Positions 1 to 9,072 of a stretch of 64,000 bases of DNA are shown here, piece after piece. The stretch is from Picosynechococcus sp. PCC 7117. GTDB lineage: Bacteria > Cyanobacteriota > Cyanobacteriia > Cyanobacteriales > MRBY01. Position 1 is the first letter of the stretch, and the number at the start of each line of letters is the position of its first letter. Location of the stretch: assembly GCF_001693275.1 (NCBI RefSeq), contig NZ_CP016477.1:2356001-2420000 (forward strand), given 5' to 3'. The position numbers were made by a program, and so were the translations under genes. Below the pieces are notes generated by a model. That model was not told the origin of the DNA and searched no databases. It saw only the letters and a list, made by a program, of their open reading frames with translations.

Positions 1-43
1 TCTCCAGCCCTGAGGATGTAATGTTATGCAATCAAAAAATGGT

Positions 44-1126
44 TTACTCGTCTTCTTCTAGACCAAAGACACGGGCGACAATTTTCTGGACTTTGTAACC
101 AGAATCAATCGACTCGAGGGGATCTTTCCGCAGACGGTGTCGCAGACAGAGGGTAACGACCCGGCGAATATCATCCACGGTCACTTCGGTACGTCCTTCA
201 TAGGCGGCGAGGGCTTTGGCGGCGCGGTTAGTAACGATATCACCCCGGAGACCATCCACATCCGCTTCGGAACAAACTTCGGAGATCTTCACCTTTAGTT
301 CTCGATCAATGGTGACCTGGGGTAAAAGTTCCTGGGCGCGGACAAGGCGTTCCTGTTCTGCTTTTTGCTCGGCGTCGTATTGTTGCAGAAATTCTGTGGG
401 ATTTTGGTCAAAGGCCGAACGACGTTCGACAATTTCAACGCGCTGTTCGGGATTGCGTTCGGTGCGGATCTCAGCGTGCATCCCGAAACGGTCGAGAAGT
501 TGAGGGCGCAGTTCTCCTTCTTCGGGGTTACCGGAACCAACGAGGACGAAACTGGCAGGGTGACGAATGGAAATCCCTTCCCGTTCAACGGTATTCCAGC
601 CGCCAGCGGCAGAGTCGAGGAGGACGTCTACGAGGTGATCATCGAGGAGGTTAACTTCATCCACATAGAGGACACCCCGGTTTGCTTTTGCCAACAGGCC
701 GGGTTCAAAGGCTTTTACCCCTTCGGAGAGGGCTTTTTCGATGTCGATGGTGCCACAAACCCGGTCTTCTGTTGCGCCGAGGGGCAGGTCAATCATCGGC
801 ACTTTTTTGCGGGCGACTTCGATTGGTTCGTTGTTTTCGAGTTTTTGCCGCACTTCATCGCCCATGAGTTCGGGGTTTGTGGGGTCACTGTTAAAGGGAT
901 CGTTGGCAACCACTTCGATTTCGGGCAGGAGATCGGCTAAAGCACGGATGGTGGTGGATTTTCCGGTACCGCGATCGCCCATGATCATCACGCCGCCGAT
1001 CTTGGGGTCGATGATGTTGAGTTTGAGGGCCAGTTTCATTTCATCTTGGCCGATTACCGCCGTAAAGGGGAACACCACACGACGTTTTACTTTTTCTTGG
1101 GGAGGAGCTTCAGCCGTTACTGTCAT
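44..1126 (-). CDS. chlI: Magnesium chelatase ATPase subunit I
   Basis: AAA+ ATPase subunit of the Mg-chelatase (ChlI-ChlD-ChlH) that inserts Mg2+ into protoporphyrin IX, the first committed step of chlorophyll synthesis. The 360-residue product has the family's usual length. Walker A (GDRGTGKST) lies at residues 50-58 and a Walker B-type segment ([13 protein letters not shown]) near 151-163; arginine-rich sensor segments follow ([10 protein letters not shown], and [15 protein letters not shown] near the C-terminus). The ATG start [10 protein letters not shown] gives a short N-terminal tail before the AAA core, as in other cyanobacterial ChlI. It is a monocistronic-looking gene reading out of the left part of the window; chlD and chlH are not nearby. 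Assignment is secure from sequence. Confidence 0.97.
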   Translation of the reverse strand: MTVTAEAPPQEKVKRRVVFPFTAVIGQDEMKLALKLNIIDPKIGGVMIMGDRGTGKSTTIRALADLLPEIEVVANDPFNSDPTNPELMGDEVRQKLENNEPIEVARKKVPMIDLPLGATEDRVCGTIDIEKALSEGVKAFEPGLLAKANRGVLYVDEVNLLDDHLVDVLLDSAAGGWNTVEREGISIRHPASFVLVGSGNPEEGELRPQLLDRFGMHAEIRTERNPEQRVEIVERRSAFDQNPTEFLQQYDAEQKAEQERLVRAQELLPQVTIDRELKVKISEVCSEADVDGLRGDIVTNRAAKALAAYEGRTEVTVDDIRRVVTLCLRHRLRKDPLESIDSGYKVQKIVARVFGLEEDE

Positions 1127-1180
1127 ATCAATAGAAACTTTTGTAAGGGAACGTAATTTTTTATCTTAAAAATTCACAAT

Positions 1181-1939
1181 TTATGATTGCTGATCACCCA
1201 TCGTAACAGGTGCTGGGACGATAATGTAACCGGAGTGGCGATCGCCAAGGGTTTGGTTTTTCGCCTGGCCCCAGTACCACCAGTAGGCGCCCACATAGGC
1301 ACAAACTAAGGCATCGATGCGGTCTTCGATTTCCTTGAGATCAGTGCCTTTGGCCGTTGGGATCGGTTGAACGAGATCGTCCCAGCGGTGATTTAAGCTC
1401 AATTGCGGGGTAAGAGTCGTCAATACCGCTTCAATCAGACCCACCAAACGTTGTAATTCCTGGCGGCGATCGCCTAACTTTCCTTTTTTGTATTTGATAA
1501 TTCGATCCAGTTGAAATAGACGCACCATCGCCGGGTGGGGAAACACCTCAATCTGGTAACGGCCCGGTTTTCGAGCATCAATTTCTGGGACATGGCCAAA
1601 GCCTAAGGCCTCAAGATCAAAGCCCAATTGGGTGGTACGGGGCGCGAAGGGGCGGTTTAAATTCGCTGGATAACAACCCGCGTGGTATTTCCCAAAATAT
1701 TTGTGGGTGAGGCGATCCGGGAGGCGCGTTCCCGTTTCATTGGGGATAACTGTCGGTGCATCCACCGCAACGAGGCCCATTGTTTCTTTCGGGAGCAGTT
1801 GATCAACCCAAGTGACGATCTCGCGGGGATCAAGAAGCAGGTCAAACTGGGCGATCGCCAATTGCTGATCTTGTATTTCTAAACAACACAAACCACTGGC
1901 ACCGGACGTCCAACCAAAATCAACCCCCAGAAATTTCAC
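1181..1939 (-). CDS. DUF429 family protein (predicted RNase H-like fold)
   Basis: A 252-residue DUF429 protein. The N-terminus (KFLGVDFGWTSG) resembles the first beta-hairpin with a catalytic-type Asp of the RNase H/actin-like fold, and further acidic positions occur in VAVDAPT and in EIEDRIDALVCAYVG, as expected for a predicted nuclease-like superfamily. The biochemical role of DUF429 is not established, so no function is claimed. Its start codon immediately follows the stop of the upstream pentapeptide-repeat gene, so the two are almost certainly co-transcribed and probably translationally coupled. Confidence 0.8.
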   Translation of the reverse strand: MKFLGVDFGWTSGASGLCCLEIQDQQLAIAQFDLLLDPREIVTWVDQLLPKETMGLVAVDAPTVIPNETGTRLPDRLTHKYFGKYHAGCYPANLNRPFAPRTTQLGFDLEALGFGHVPEIDARKPGRYQIEVFPHPAMVRLFQLDRIIKYKKGKLGDRRQELQRLVGLIEAVLTTLTPQLSLNHRWDDLVQPIPTAKGTDLKEIEDRIDALVCAYVGAYWWYWGQAKNQTLGDRHSGYIIVPAPVTMGDQQS

Positions 1940-2788
1940 TTAATTACCCACATCAAGACCTTCGGGGAGAATTGTCCCATCAAAAATCGCGTTGTGGAAA
2001 TTTACTTGATCCACCGTTGCATCCAGCAGCACGGCCCGGGTCAGATTCGCACTGGTGAAATTTGACCAATAAAGCTTACTACGGAAAAGTTGAGCCTCAC
2101 TCAGATCCGCCCCCCGCATGGTTGTCCAGGCCATTTGCACCTTCCGGAGTACCGCCTGGCGCAGTTTAACGTTGGTAAAGTTGGCGCTATTGAGTTTCGC
2201 CTGGCTAAAGTCTGCGTGGTCGGCGATCGCCCCAGTGGCATTGACCCCGTGCATAATTGCGTGGGAAAGGTTGGCTCCCTTTAAATTCGCGCCGATCAAA
2301 ATCGTGCTGGTGAGGTTCGCATTGGCAAGGTTGGCCCCTTCTAGGTTGGCCTGGGTTAAGTTCGCCCGCCCAATAAAGGCATCCGTTAAGGTCGCGTTGG
2401 TCAGGTTGGCTTCCCGCAAAATCGCTTCGTTGAGGGTGGCACAACTGAGATCCGCTGAGACCAGTTGAGCATTGGTTAAATTGGCTGCCCGGAGTCCCCC
2501 ATAGGTGAGTTGGGCGGTGGTTAAATTCGCGTCGGTCAGGTCACAAGAAATTAAATTCGCTTCACTGAGATTGGCTTGGAGACTGCTATTGGTAAGATCT
2601 GCCTCCCGAAAATTTGCCTGCTTAAGGGATGCCCCCGTGAACACAATCCGGGACAAATGACTTTCCCGCAGATTGATCCCATCAAAGTTGCCGCCCCCCA
2701 AAAACGCCCCTTCAAGGTCTACTTCCCGGAAATCCCGTTCTCCGGCCGCATAGCGTTTTAATAATTCTCCCGCATCCATTCGTTTCAA
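1940..2788 (-). CDS. Pentapeptide repeat protein
   Basis: The 282-residue protein is almost wholly made of A(N/D)LXX-type pentapeptide repeats from about residue 20 to the end (for example ANLTNAQL, ANLEGANLANANL). Such tandem repeats fold into a right-handed quadrilateral beta-helix. No signal peptide or membrane segment precedes the repeats, so it is probably cytoplasmic. Cyanobacteria carry many such proteins and most have no known role. The stop codon abuts the start of the DUF429 gene, which links the two in one transcript. The family call is certain; the function is unknown. Confidence 0.92.
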   Translation of the reverse strand: MKRMDAGELLKRYAAGERDFREVDLEGAFLGGGNFDGINLRESHLSRIVFTGASLKQANFREADLTNSSLQANLSEANLISCDLTDANLTTAQLTYGGLRAANLTNAQLVSADLSCATLNEAILREANLTNATLTDAFIGRANLTQANLEGANLANANLTSTILIGANLKGANLSHAIMHGVNATGAIADHADFSQAKLNSANFTNVKLRQAVLRKVQMAWTTMRGADLSEAQLFRSKLYWSNFTSANLTRAVLLDATVDQVNFHNAIFDGTILPEGLDVGN

Positions 2789-3053
2789 AATGGTATTCCT
2801 CCTGAGACTGTGATTGGGCCAAGGCTGTGACCCAAGACATGGCGAATATGAACTTTATGAGTTTTATGAATCTTTGGTCTGCTTTATCGCATTGTAGAGT
2901 TAGTGGTCTGGGGATTGGCGATCGCCGCAATGAAACGATAATTGTCAGATGAAATTTTCCCCAATAAAAATCCCACAGACGATCTGGAGTTGTAATCAAG
3001 CATCGATCTATGGGGAACCTAATGGAAATGGGCCGAGGCCACAAAAGTCGGTT

Positions 3054-3422
3054 TTATTCGAAGGTTTCTGTGGGGGTGATGAGCGAACTTTCCTCCGGAG
3101 TTCCATTAACAGCAGAGGTTTCGGCTTGTTTTTTCTGACGCCAATATTCCTGTAGTCGGGAGCGATAATCGGCAGCCGCGTTATTAATGTTGGAGTTTGT
3201 GCTCTCGCGGAATTGTTCTGGATCCTTATTGCCTAAGCGCATCATGTGGATCAAATCATAGGGATTGAAGCCATCTGTGTTGCCATAGAGGGAAGAATTT
3301 TCGCTTTGCTGATAGTTTCCTTCGAGATCGCTGGCAGTTTGGGCTTGGCTCGGCGCGAAGGGCACACTGGCGATCGCGACACTAAAACCACAGATGAGAG
3401 TTAGTAGAGCAGGTTTTTTCAT
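3054..3422 (-). CDS. Secreted hypothetical protein
   Basis: Small exported protein of unknown function. From the ATG at 3422 it is 122 residues: MKKP, then a hydrophobic stretch (ALLTLICGFSVAIASVPF) and a cleavage-like SQAQTA site, which together make a typical Sec signal peptide. The mature part is polar, rich in Asn, Ser and Gln, and contains no Cys. In-frame ATGs at 3449 and 3479 would add 9 or 19 residues before the signal peptide; I prefer 3422 because the MKK start is a typical signal-peptide n-region. I see no recognised domain. Confidence 0.6.
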   Translation of the reverse strand: MKKPALLTLICGFSVAIASVPFAPSQAQTASDLEGNYQQSENSSLYGNTDGFNPYDLIHMMRLGNKDPEQFRESTNSNINNAAADYRSRLQEYWRQKKQAETSAVNGTPEESSLITPTETFE

Positions 3423-3543
3423 GGGCTTATCGGCAATGGAGTTGCGCATAGATCGTCTTTGATGACCATTGTGCCGCAAAAAAGTTTCAGGCGTGAGGAT
3501 AATTACCCTCGGTTTATGGTGAAATTTTGGCTTTGGCGCACCG

Positions 3544-3570
3544 ACAAAAAACGTCCCCCCACGGGAGACG
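3544..3570 (-). terminator. Rho-independent terminator downstream of petP
   Basis: Read on the minus strand, an 8-bp stem CGTCTCCC / GGGGGACG (one G-T pair) is followed directly by TTTTTTG. It lies about 40 bases after the petP stop codon and before the next minus-strand gene, which fits an intrinsic terminator for petP. Confidence 0.75.
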
Positions 3571-3607
3571 CCTCGGTGGTCTAATTGGGCAGTTAGAAAA
3601 ATGTGTC

Positions 3608-3802
3608 CTAGGATGCAGGACGCAGTTCATCCCCAAAAAACCAAGTGGCGGTTTTATCATCAAAGGTCACGATCGCCCCAATGCCGCTACCGTCGGTGAC
3701 GCGAAAGTCTGTGATGGTGCCTACTTTACCGAGTTTATCGGCGAGATCTTTACCAACACGATCCCGCAAACGGTAGATTTGTACTTTTTGCCCGATTTCC
3801 AT
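3608..3802 (-). CDS. petP: Cytochrome b6f-associated subunit PetP (DUF2862)
   Basis: A 64-residue protein matching the cyanobacterial PetP/DUF2862 family, an SH3-like peripheral subunit of the cytochrome b6f complex on the cytoplasmic side of the thylakoid. The sequence starts MEIGQKVQIYRLRDRVG and contains the family's KLGKVGTITDFRVTDG and WFFGDELRP segments. There is no membrane span, as expected for a peripheral subunit. It is followed by its own hairpin terminator and preceded on the same strand by the recombinase-like gene about 40 bases away. Recognition rests on remembered family sequence rather than a search. Confidence 0.8.
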   Translation of the reverse strand: MEIGQKVQIYRLRDRVGKDLADKLGKVGTITDFRVTDGSGIGAIVTFDDKTATWFFGDELRPAS

Positions 3803-3843
3803 GCCAATTATTGCTGTACTAATAAAGGTTTAGTTAGATTAAA

Positions 3844-5169
3844 TCATTCATCAGTGTATCGGAAACTGGTCGCAAAGATGAATTTTAGCTGGATTTGCCA
3901 ATCGTCACGGCTAGTACGGCGGAGTTGGATTTGTTCGATAAATTCCCGCAGGTAAAAGCGCCGCTCGGCTTCGGATAGGTCATACCAAAAAGATTCGAGG
4001 GTGATGGTTTTGGCGATCGCCCCCAGGTTAGCGGGGGGAAGTTGGTTTAGTTGGGTTTGCAGTTGGCTAATTTCGCTACGCAGCACATAGCGGCGTTGGG
4101 CAGCCGTTTCTGGGTCAAAAATGCCCTGGGCCGTGAGATCCGGGAGGGCGGCAATGAGGCTTTCCTTTTGTTGAATCTCCTGTTGAATCTGGCCCTGTTG
4201 CTGATCTAGGGAGGGGCCTTGGTATTGCTGGGCGATCGCGGGGAACTCCTGGCAAATGCTTTGTACGGTGGCCCGGAAAATTTTGTCGTAGGCGATCGCC
4301 CGGCATTTGGGCTTGCGGGGGCAGGCGAGGGGACGCAGGTATAAATAGGTTTTGGAATGATTACGCCGACTGACACGGCTAATGGTGAGGGCACTGCCAC
4401 AGGTTTGACATTGCACCAGCCCGGCCAAACAGCGGGGGGCACTGGCACTGCGGGGGGCGAGGGGACGATTACGGCGCAGGAGGCGATCAATTTGGGCGGC
4501 TTCGTTGTCGGTGAGGATTGCGGCGTGGGTTTTGGGAATGGTTGTTCCGTCACAGTAATGGAGCTGACCCCGGTAGACAGGATTGCTTAACCAGTTGCGC
4601 CCGGTGGATACGGCAATTTTTTTCCCAAAGCGCTGTTCTAGGTGACGCACGGCCCCCCGCAGGGAACCGAAGAGAAGAAAATGTTCACAAAAATCTTTGA
4701 CCACGGGGGCGGTACTGCGGTCGATGAGGTAACGGTCTTGGCCTCGCTTGTAACCGTAGGGGGCTTTGCCTGGGGGTGGCAGAAATTGGCGGCGGTTTTT
4801 GGCGTGGCCCCGTTGAATTTTTTGTTGTCTGAGGCGATCGCCAATGGTTTGAAAGAGTTGGCCCAGGGCTTTTTGATCCAGCGGTTGATCGCTTTGGTAA
4901 TCTTGCTCGGTAGCGATAATCCCCACACCATAATTTTCGATGTGCTGGAGGCGATCGCCAATCTCGCTGAGGTTATCCCCCAATTCATCGAGGCGACGTA
5001 GTAGTAAATAATCAGGGCGATCGCCGGCGTCGAGATCCGTGAGTAACTGGGTGAGCTGTTGCCGTTGCCCCCAATCGCTATAAATGCGATCGACCTCGAC
5101 CCCCCATAGTTCTGGTTCTGGGGCGGCATCCAGGAGTGGGTCACTGTAGCTGTAGACAAAAATTGTCAT
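3844..5169 (-). CDS. Serine recombinase homologue (XisF-like) with altered active site
   Basis: A 441-residue large serine recombinase-like protein. Order: resolvase-type N-terminal domain (about 1-130), recombinase domain (about 140-240, APYGYKRG...), a zinc ribbon (CQTCG with a later CPRKPKC), then a Gln-rich coiled coil (about 320-380). Family: XisF/CcrB-type recombinases that excise DNA elements. The active site is unusual. Ser9 lines up with the nucleophile, but the usual YARVS is YSYS, so the first Arg is Ser. The usual LDRLGR is LDELGD (61-65), which puts Glu and Asp where two essential arginines sit. Arg36 is kept. No inverted repeats, att sites or other mobile genes flank it. It may be a domesticated DNA-binding or regulatory descendant. 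A GGAGG lies 13 bases before the ATG. Confidence 0.82.
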   Translation of the reverse strand: MTIFVYSYSDPLLDAAPEPELWGVEVDRIYSDWGQRQQLTQLLTDLDAGDRPDYLLLRRLDELGDNLSEIGDRLQHIENYGVGIIATEQDYQSDQPLDQKALGQLFQTIGDRLRQQKIQRGHAKNRRQFLPPPGKAPYGYKRGQDRYLIDRSTAPVVKDFCEHFLLFGSLRGAVRHLEQRFGKKIAVSTGRNWLSNPVYRGQLHYCDGTTIPKTHAAILTDNEAAQIDRLLRRNRPLAPRSASAPRCLAGLVQCQTCGSALTISRVSRRNHSKTYLYLRPLACPRKPKCRAIAYDKIFRATVQSICQEFPAIAQQYQGPSLDQQQGQIQQEIQQKESLIAALPDLTAQGIFDPETAAQRRYVLRSEISQLQTQLNQLPPANLGAIAKTITLESFWYDLSEAERRFYLREFIEQIQLRRTSRDDWQIQLKFIFATSFRYTDE

Positions 5170-5191
5170 CCGCCTTGAACCCTCCTTCGGT

Positions 5192-5698
5192 TTAGCTTTC
5201 CTCTGGGTTGGCGGATTGGCTGTGGCGAATTAAATCTTCGGGGCTAAGTTGATCGACAAAGGCGCGAAATGCTTGTCGTTCTTCTTCATCGGCATCTCGG
5301 TCTACGGGAATTGAGGCCTCAGAAATCACTTCTTCGACGACCCAGATCGGGCTTTCGGTGCGTAGGGCAATGGCGATCGCATCACTGGGGCGACAGTCAA
5401 TTTCTTGGGTTTCTTCCCCCTGGGAGGTACAAAGCACCGCATAGAAAGTGTGTTCTTCTAGGGCATGGATAATAATTTTATCGAGGGTGAGATCCCAAGC
5501 TTCCAATAGATCCGCAAAGAGATCATGGGTGAGGGGCCGTGGCGGTGTTTTTTGCTCCAAGACATTCATAATTGAGCGGGCTTGATCCTGGGCAATATAG
5601 ATCGGTAAGGCACGCCGTTCCGAGGCATCCTTCAGGAGAATGATCGGGCTCCGAGTAATGGCATCAAGGGCAATGCCAGCAACGTGCATTTCAATCAT
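5192..5698 (-). CDS. Bifunctional nuclease family protein (DUF151)
   Basis: A 168-residue DUF151/BFN-domain protein. The N-terminal domain (MIEMHVAGIALDAITRSPII, then LPIYIAQDQARSI) and the segment DCRPSDAIAIALRTESPIWV are hallmarks of the family. Plant members have reported nuclease activity; the bacterial role is not settled. A short acidic C-terminal tail (RDADEEERQAF...) is common in cyanobacterial forms. It is soluble and lacks a signal peptide. It lies just upstream of the recombinase-like gene on the same strand and diverges from riboflavin synthase. Confidence 0.85.
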   Translation of the reverse strand: MIEMHVAGIALDAITRSPIILLKDASERRALPIYIAQDQARSIMNVLEQKTPPRPLTHDLFADLLEAWDLTLDKIIIHALEEHTFYAVLCTSQGEETQEIDCRPSDAIAIALRTESPIWVVEEVISEASIPVDRDADEEERQAFRAFVDQLSPEDLIRHSQSANPEES

Positions 5699-5859
5699 GG
5701 ATCTGGGCCTCGGGGTAGGGATGGCAACGGGAGCAATATTTGATTCCCTTACTAACTAGTATCCTACAGCTTCGATATTCTGGGGGGATGTTGGGCCTGA
5801 TTTTCGGTCAATTCCCGCTACAATCGAATGGCCCTTTTACTGCGATCGCATCACGCCCT

Positions 5860-6543
5860 GTGTTTACTGGATTGATTCAAGCCCTTGGTACCGTTAAAGC
5901 CCTTGGTGGCGATCGCTTTGCCATCGATATCCAGGGCCATGGGGCCAGTCAAGTGATGTCGGATCTGGCCCTCGGTGATAGTGTAGCCGTAGATGGCGTT
6001 TGCCTGACCGTCGAAACCATTGCCGAACAGGGGTTTGTTGCTACGGCCTCCCCCGAAACCCTAAAACGCACCATCCTCGGTGATGCCGTTTCCCGCTCCA
6101 ATTGGGTGAATATTGAAACGTCCCTGCGGGTGGGCAGTAAGATCGGTGGTCATTTTGTGTCAGGCCATGTGGATACCATTGGCGCTTTAGAGAAGGTTGT
6201 CGAAACTGCCCGTGCCTGGGAATTGTGGTTTACGGCGATCGCCGATTACCAGGCAACCTGGGATATGAATATTTCCCCTTGTTTGGTGTCCAAGGGAAGC
6301 ATTGCGGTCAATGGCATTAGTCTAACGGTGGCCGAATGCGATCGCCTGGGCCAGTGGTTCAAAGTGGCAGTGATCCCCCATACTTACGCCGAAACGAATT
6401 TGGCCTACCTCAAGCCGGGCAGTTGGGTGAACCTAGAGGGGGATATCCTCGCGAAATATGTCCAGCGATTTGTCAGTTACCAACGGGAGCAAAAAGCCCC
6501 GGACATTGGCCTCGACTTCCTCCAGGAACACGGTTATTTATAA
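5860..6543 (+). CDS. ribE: Riboflavin synthase alpha subunit
   Basis: Catalyses dismutation of two 6,7-dimethyl-8-ribityllumazine molecules to riboflavin. The 227-residue product has the two-lobed lumazine-binding structure: the first repeat begins FTGLIQALGTV and the second is marked by GHFVSGHVDTIG and KGSIAVNGISLTV. I start the gene at the GTG at 5860 because family members begin MFTGLI at exactly this point. The open frame runs 120 bases further upstream to an ATG at 5740, but that extension looks like non-coding leader. Transcribed divergently from the DUF151 gene and convergent with the next gene, which it overlaps by 6 bases at the stop codons. Confidence 0.95.
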   Translation: MFTGLIQALGTVKALGGDRFAIDIQGHGASQVMSDLALGDSVAVDGVCLTVETIAEQGFVATASPETLKRTILGDAVSRSNWVNIETSLRVGSKIGGHFVSGHVDTIGALEKVVETARAWELWFTAIADYQATWDMNISPCLVSKGSIAVNGISLTVAECDRLGQWFKVAVIPHTYAETNLAYLKPGSWVNLEGDILAKYVQRFVSYQREQKAPDIGLDFLQEHGYL

Positions 6544-7491
6544 CGACTGAATTGCCAGTTTTTTCTGGTGGGGCGTAACCTGGGTTTCTTCGCCCACAAC
6601 GCTCGGTAATTGTGCCTCGGCTGCTTGGGTGCGGGGCCGCATCCGAATTAGGTAATAGCCTTTTTCTCCCAGGGGATCACAGGTTAAATTTTCGGTGATT
6701 TTTTGCCAACGCAGGGGAAAACTGGCGCGGTTATAGAAGGTGAGATAAAAATCAAAGCTCTGTAGCCAAGGTGATTGGATGGTAATTTCTAAACGTTCTG
6801 CTGCATCTAAAGCGCCGTAGAAAAACTGGGTATCGGTGGCGCCAACGGGCAGAAATTCTCCTTTGACAAAAGCTTCTGGTAAGACATCCCGAAATTTAAA
6901 TAGCGTAAAAATATAGTAGTGGAGCAGACAAAAATAAGGGTTTGTTTTCTGGGCTAGGGTTTGATAAAAATCATTATTTTGGGGCGAAACGACCAAGGTC
7001 GCTACGGTTAGATCTAGGTCTGTTTTAACTGTCGGAAAGCGGGGATTCACCTTGGGGTGGTAGTAGCGTAAACCGACGGTATATTTGCCCTTGGGTAAGG
7101 AGATCTTGAGTTCTGTTTGGCTGGGGTCATCGGTGAGTTGCGTGAAATTCAACACCGTACGATAGCCCGGAAAGTCGTAGATACAACCGACCCAAGCTTC
7201 TGTAGATTGACGAATCGTTTCGAGGTTAATGGTGAGTTCTTTTTCGACAGAAAGTGGCCCCAGGGTACCGATAATGGCGTGGGTATTCCAGCGGGGCGCT
7301 TTGGTCATTAAAACGGGTAAGCTGAGGAATTTTTGGAGGGATTTTTCTCCAATAATGCGCCATTCTTTTGCATTTTTTTTATTCAGCGCTAAATACAAAG
7401 TGTAGAGATTGCCAATTAGGAATTTATTGACTTTATAAAAGCCAAAGGAAAAGATTGCTAAGGGCAGTTCTAACCAGGGTTTACGCGCCAT
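6538..7491 (-). CDS. Conserved hypothetical protein, cyanobacterial type
   Basis: A 317-residue protein with no domain I can name with certainty; it resembles a cyanobacterial-only DUF family. The N-terminus is hydrophobic in patches (LPLAIFSFGFYKVNKFLIGNLYTLYLAL), perhaps membrane-associated, followed by a mainly beta region (about 90-170) that includes a GKYTVGLRYYHP motif and a second region rich in Phe/Tyr. There is no signal-peptide cleavage site. The stop overlaps the ribE stop from the opposite strand. Confidence 0.6.
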   Translation of the reverse strand: MARKPWLELPLAIFSFGFYKVNKFLIGNLYTLYLALNKKNAKEWRIIGEKSLQKFLSLPVLMTKAPRWNTHAIIGTLGPLSVEKELTINLETIRQSTEAWVGCIYDFPGYRTVLNFTQLTDDPSQTELKISLPKGKYTVGLRYYHPKVNPRFPTVKTDLDLTVATLVVSPQNNDFYQTLAQKTNPYFCLLHYYIFTLFKFRDVLPEAFVKGEFLPVGATDTQFFYGALDAAERLEITIQSPWLQSFDFYLTFYNRASFPLRWQKITENLTCDPLGEKGYYLIRMRPRTQAAEAQLPSVVGEETQVTPHQKKLAIQSL

Positions 7492-7513
7492 TATTTATCA
7501 GAAAAATTGTGTC

Positions 7514-8188
7514 CTAGATTCTACCGTAGTGGGCGATCGCCCTTTGGGTTTGCCAGGCCCAGAGCTGATCCCCATAGGAAAAATGCCACCATTCGTTGGG
7601 GTGAATCACGAAGCCTGCCTGTTCCATGGCCTGCCTAAGCAATTGGCGATTGTGATGGTACTGCTGTTCTGGGGGCGTGGTGGCGGCAGCATAAAAATCT
7701 GGGTAGGAGCGATCGCCAATGTCGTCAATCTCTCCTCCCATCGGCAGAGGTTCTTGGACGAGGTTCACCAAACGCACATCCAGGGCCGCGCCGGTGCTGT
7801 GGGGTGGCGGTGTCGCTGGATCGCGGCTCGGTACGGCCCAAAATTGCAACACCTGCTCCCAAATCTGGGCTGTTTCGGGGGGAGTTAGGGGGCGATCGCC
7901 TTTTAGCTGGGCGAAAGTGTAGTCCACCATAAATTGCTGCACCGGGATCGGTCGGTAGGCATCGAAGATTTGAATTTGGAACTCTGGATGGGCAGCCCGC
8001 AAAAAATCCTGGGCTTGGATGAGTTTGTCGAGGACTCGACGGCGTAAAAAATAAGGCGATCGCCCCCCATAATCAGCTCCCAAAGCCATGTAGGGGTGGG
8101 GCGTCACCAAAGAAAAAAGACCTGCGGGGATTGGCACCAGGGGGTCATCACTTGTTGCGATGGGGATCCGTTGATAGGGTTTGGTCAT
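7514..8188 (-). CDS. D-alanyl-D-alanine dipeptidase (VanX type, M15D)
   Basis: Zn-dependent dipeptidase of the VanX/DdpX family that splits D-Ala-D-Ala. The signature zinc-site motifs are present: HSTGAALDVRL (His and Asp ligands) and, near the C-terminus, EWWHFSYGD (catalytic Glu and third His); FDAYRPIPVQ carries the conserved Arg. I start it at the ATG at 8188 (MTKPYQRIP), giving 224 residues; the frame extends further upstream into ktrA and that part looks non-coding. There is no vanH/vanA partner, so it is likely a peptidoglycan-recycling enzyme rather than a resistance gene. Confidence 0.88.
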   Translation of the reverse strand: MTKPYQRIPIATSDDPLVPIPAGLFSLVTPHPYMALGADYGGRSPYFLRRRVLDKLIQAQDFLRAAHPEFQIQIFDAYRPIPVQQFMVDYTFAQLKGDRPLTPPETAQIWEQVLQFWAVPSRDPATPPPHSTGAALDVRLVNLVQEPLPMGGEIDDIGDRSYPDFYAAATTPPEQQYHHNRQLLRQAMEQAGFVIHPNEWWHFSYGDQLWAWQTQRAIAHYGRI

Positions 8189-8201
8189 GGGACGGGGCAA
8201 C

Positions 8202-8930
8202 TTAGGACAACGGTAGGCGATGGATCGCGTCATTAGTCCCAATCACCATCATCATTAGCGACTTATCCAGGCGATGCTCTGGCCCAGGGTTAATTTCAAA
8301 ATGCTCTTCATTGCCCACTGCTAACACATTCACCCCGTAGTTGGCCCGTAGGGACAGTTCCGCTAGGGTTTTATCATGGAAAGCCTCTGGGATTTTAATC
8401 TCAACAATGCTGTGTTCTTCGTCAATATCAAAGCGGTCGAGGATTGACGGTTTTGTGAGGGTCATCGCGAGGGCGGCCCCAGCTTCATATTCTGGGTAAA
8501 CAATGCGGTCGGCCCCCACCCGTTTTAGGAGCTTGCCATGTACCTCCGAGGAGGCCTTAGCCACCACATGTTCGACGCCCCCTTCCTTCACGTTTAAGGT
8601 TGTGACAATGCTTTCTTGGAGGTAATTCCCAATCGCCACAATGACAGTGTCAAATTCAAAAATACCCGCCTGACGCAGGGCCATCACCTCGGTGGAATCC
8701 AATTGCATTGCGTGGGAGACGAGTTTTTCGGAAACCACCTGGGCGACTAATTTCGGGTTGATATCGGTGCCGAGGACTTCGTAGCCCATGTTATGTAATT
8801 TTGTGCAGACGGCGCGACCAAATCGTCCCAGGCCAATGACCGCAAACTGACGACTTTCTTCCTGCCGAAAACCCTGAAAGAGAAAATTCCAATTCCGTAA
8901 ATTCACCGTTTGTTTTACTCCAAAACCCAA
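8202..8930 (-). CDS. ktrA: K+ uptake regulatory subunit KtrA (TrkA family)
   Basis: Cytoplasmic RCK-domain subunit of the Ktr Na+-dependent K+ uptake system. The 242-residue protein has an N-terminal nucleotide-binding RCK_N domain beginning FAVIGLGRFGRAVC (GxGxxG) with an acidic residue after the second strand (VLGTDINP), then an RCK_C domain (about 150-235). A 20-residue N-terminal extension precedes the Rossmann fold. It lies downstream of ktrB on the same strand with a 142-base gap containing one HIP1 site, so the pair is likely co-expressed. Confidence 0.9.
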   Translation of the reverse strand: MGFGVKQTVNLRNWNFLFQGFRQEESRQFAVIGLGRFGRAVCTKLHNMGYEVLGTDINPKLVAQVVSEKLVSHAMQLDSTEVMALRQAGIFEFDTVIVAIGNYLQESIVTTLNVKEGGVEHVVAKASSEVHGKLLKRVGADRIVYPEYEAGAALAMTLTKPSILDRFDIDEEHSIVEIKIPEAFHDKTLAELSLRANYGVNVLAVGNEEHFEINPGPEHRLDKSLMMMVIGTNDAIHRLPLS

Positions 8931-9072
8931 ATGGTTGTTAACTCGTGGCTAATGTGATTGCGAAAGGTTCAAAATGCTGTGGAGGCGATCGCCGCATCTT
9001 AACCGATGATCCTACTCGAATTTCAAGCGCTAGTGAAGCCTTGGGACATTCCTCTGGCCGAGGTGCTGCGGC

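Noticed and set aside
2712-3044. Minus-strand open frame of 110 codons upstream of the pentapeptide gene
   Set aside because: It overlaps the real gene in another frame, has no ribosome site, and the composition is not protein-like.
5740-5859. Upstream extension of riboflavin synthase from an ATG
   Set aside because: Family members begin at the GTG-encoded FTGLIQ; the extension has no similarity and no Shine-Dalgarno.
7514-8188. VanX-type dipeptidase as a vancomycin-resistance locus
   Set aside because: vanH, vanA and vanRS are absent; such enzymes are common in wall recycling.
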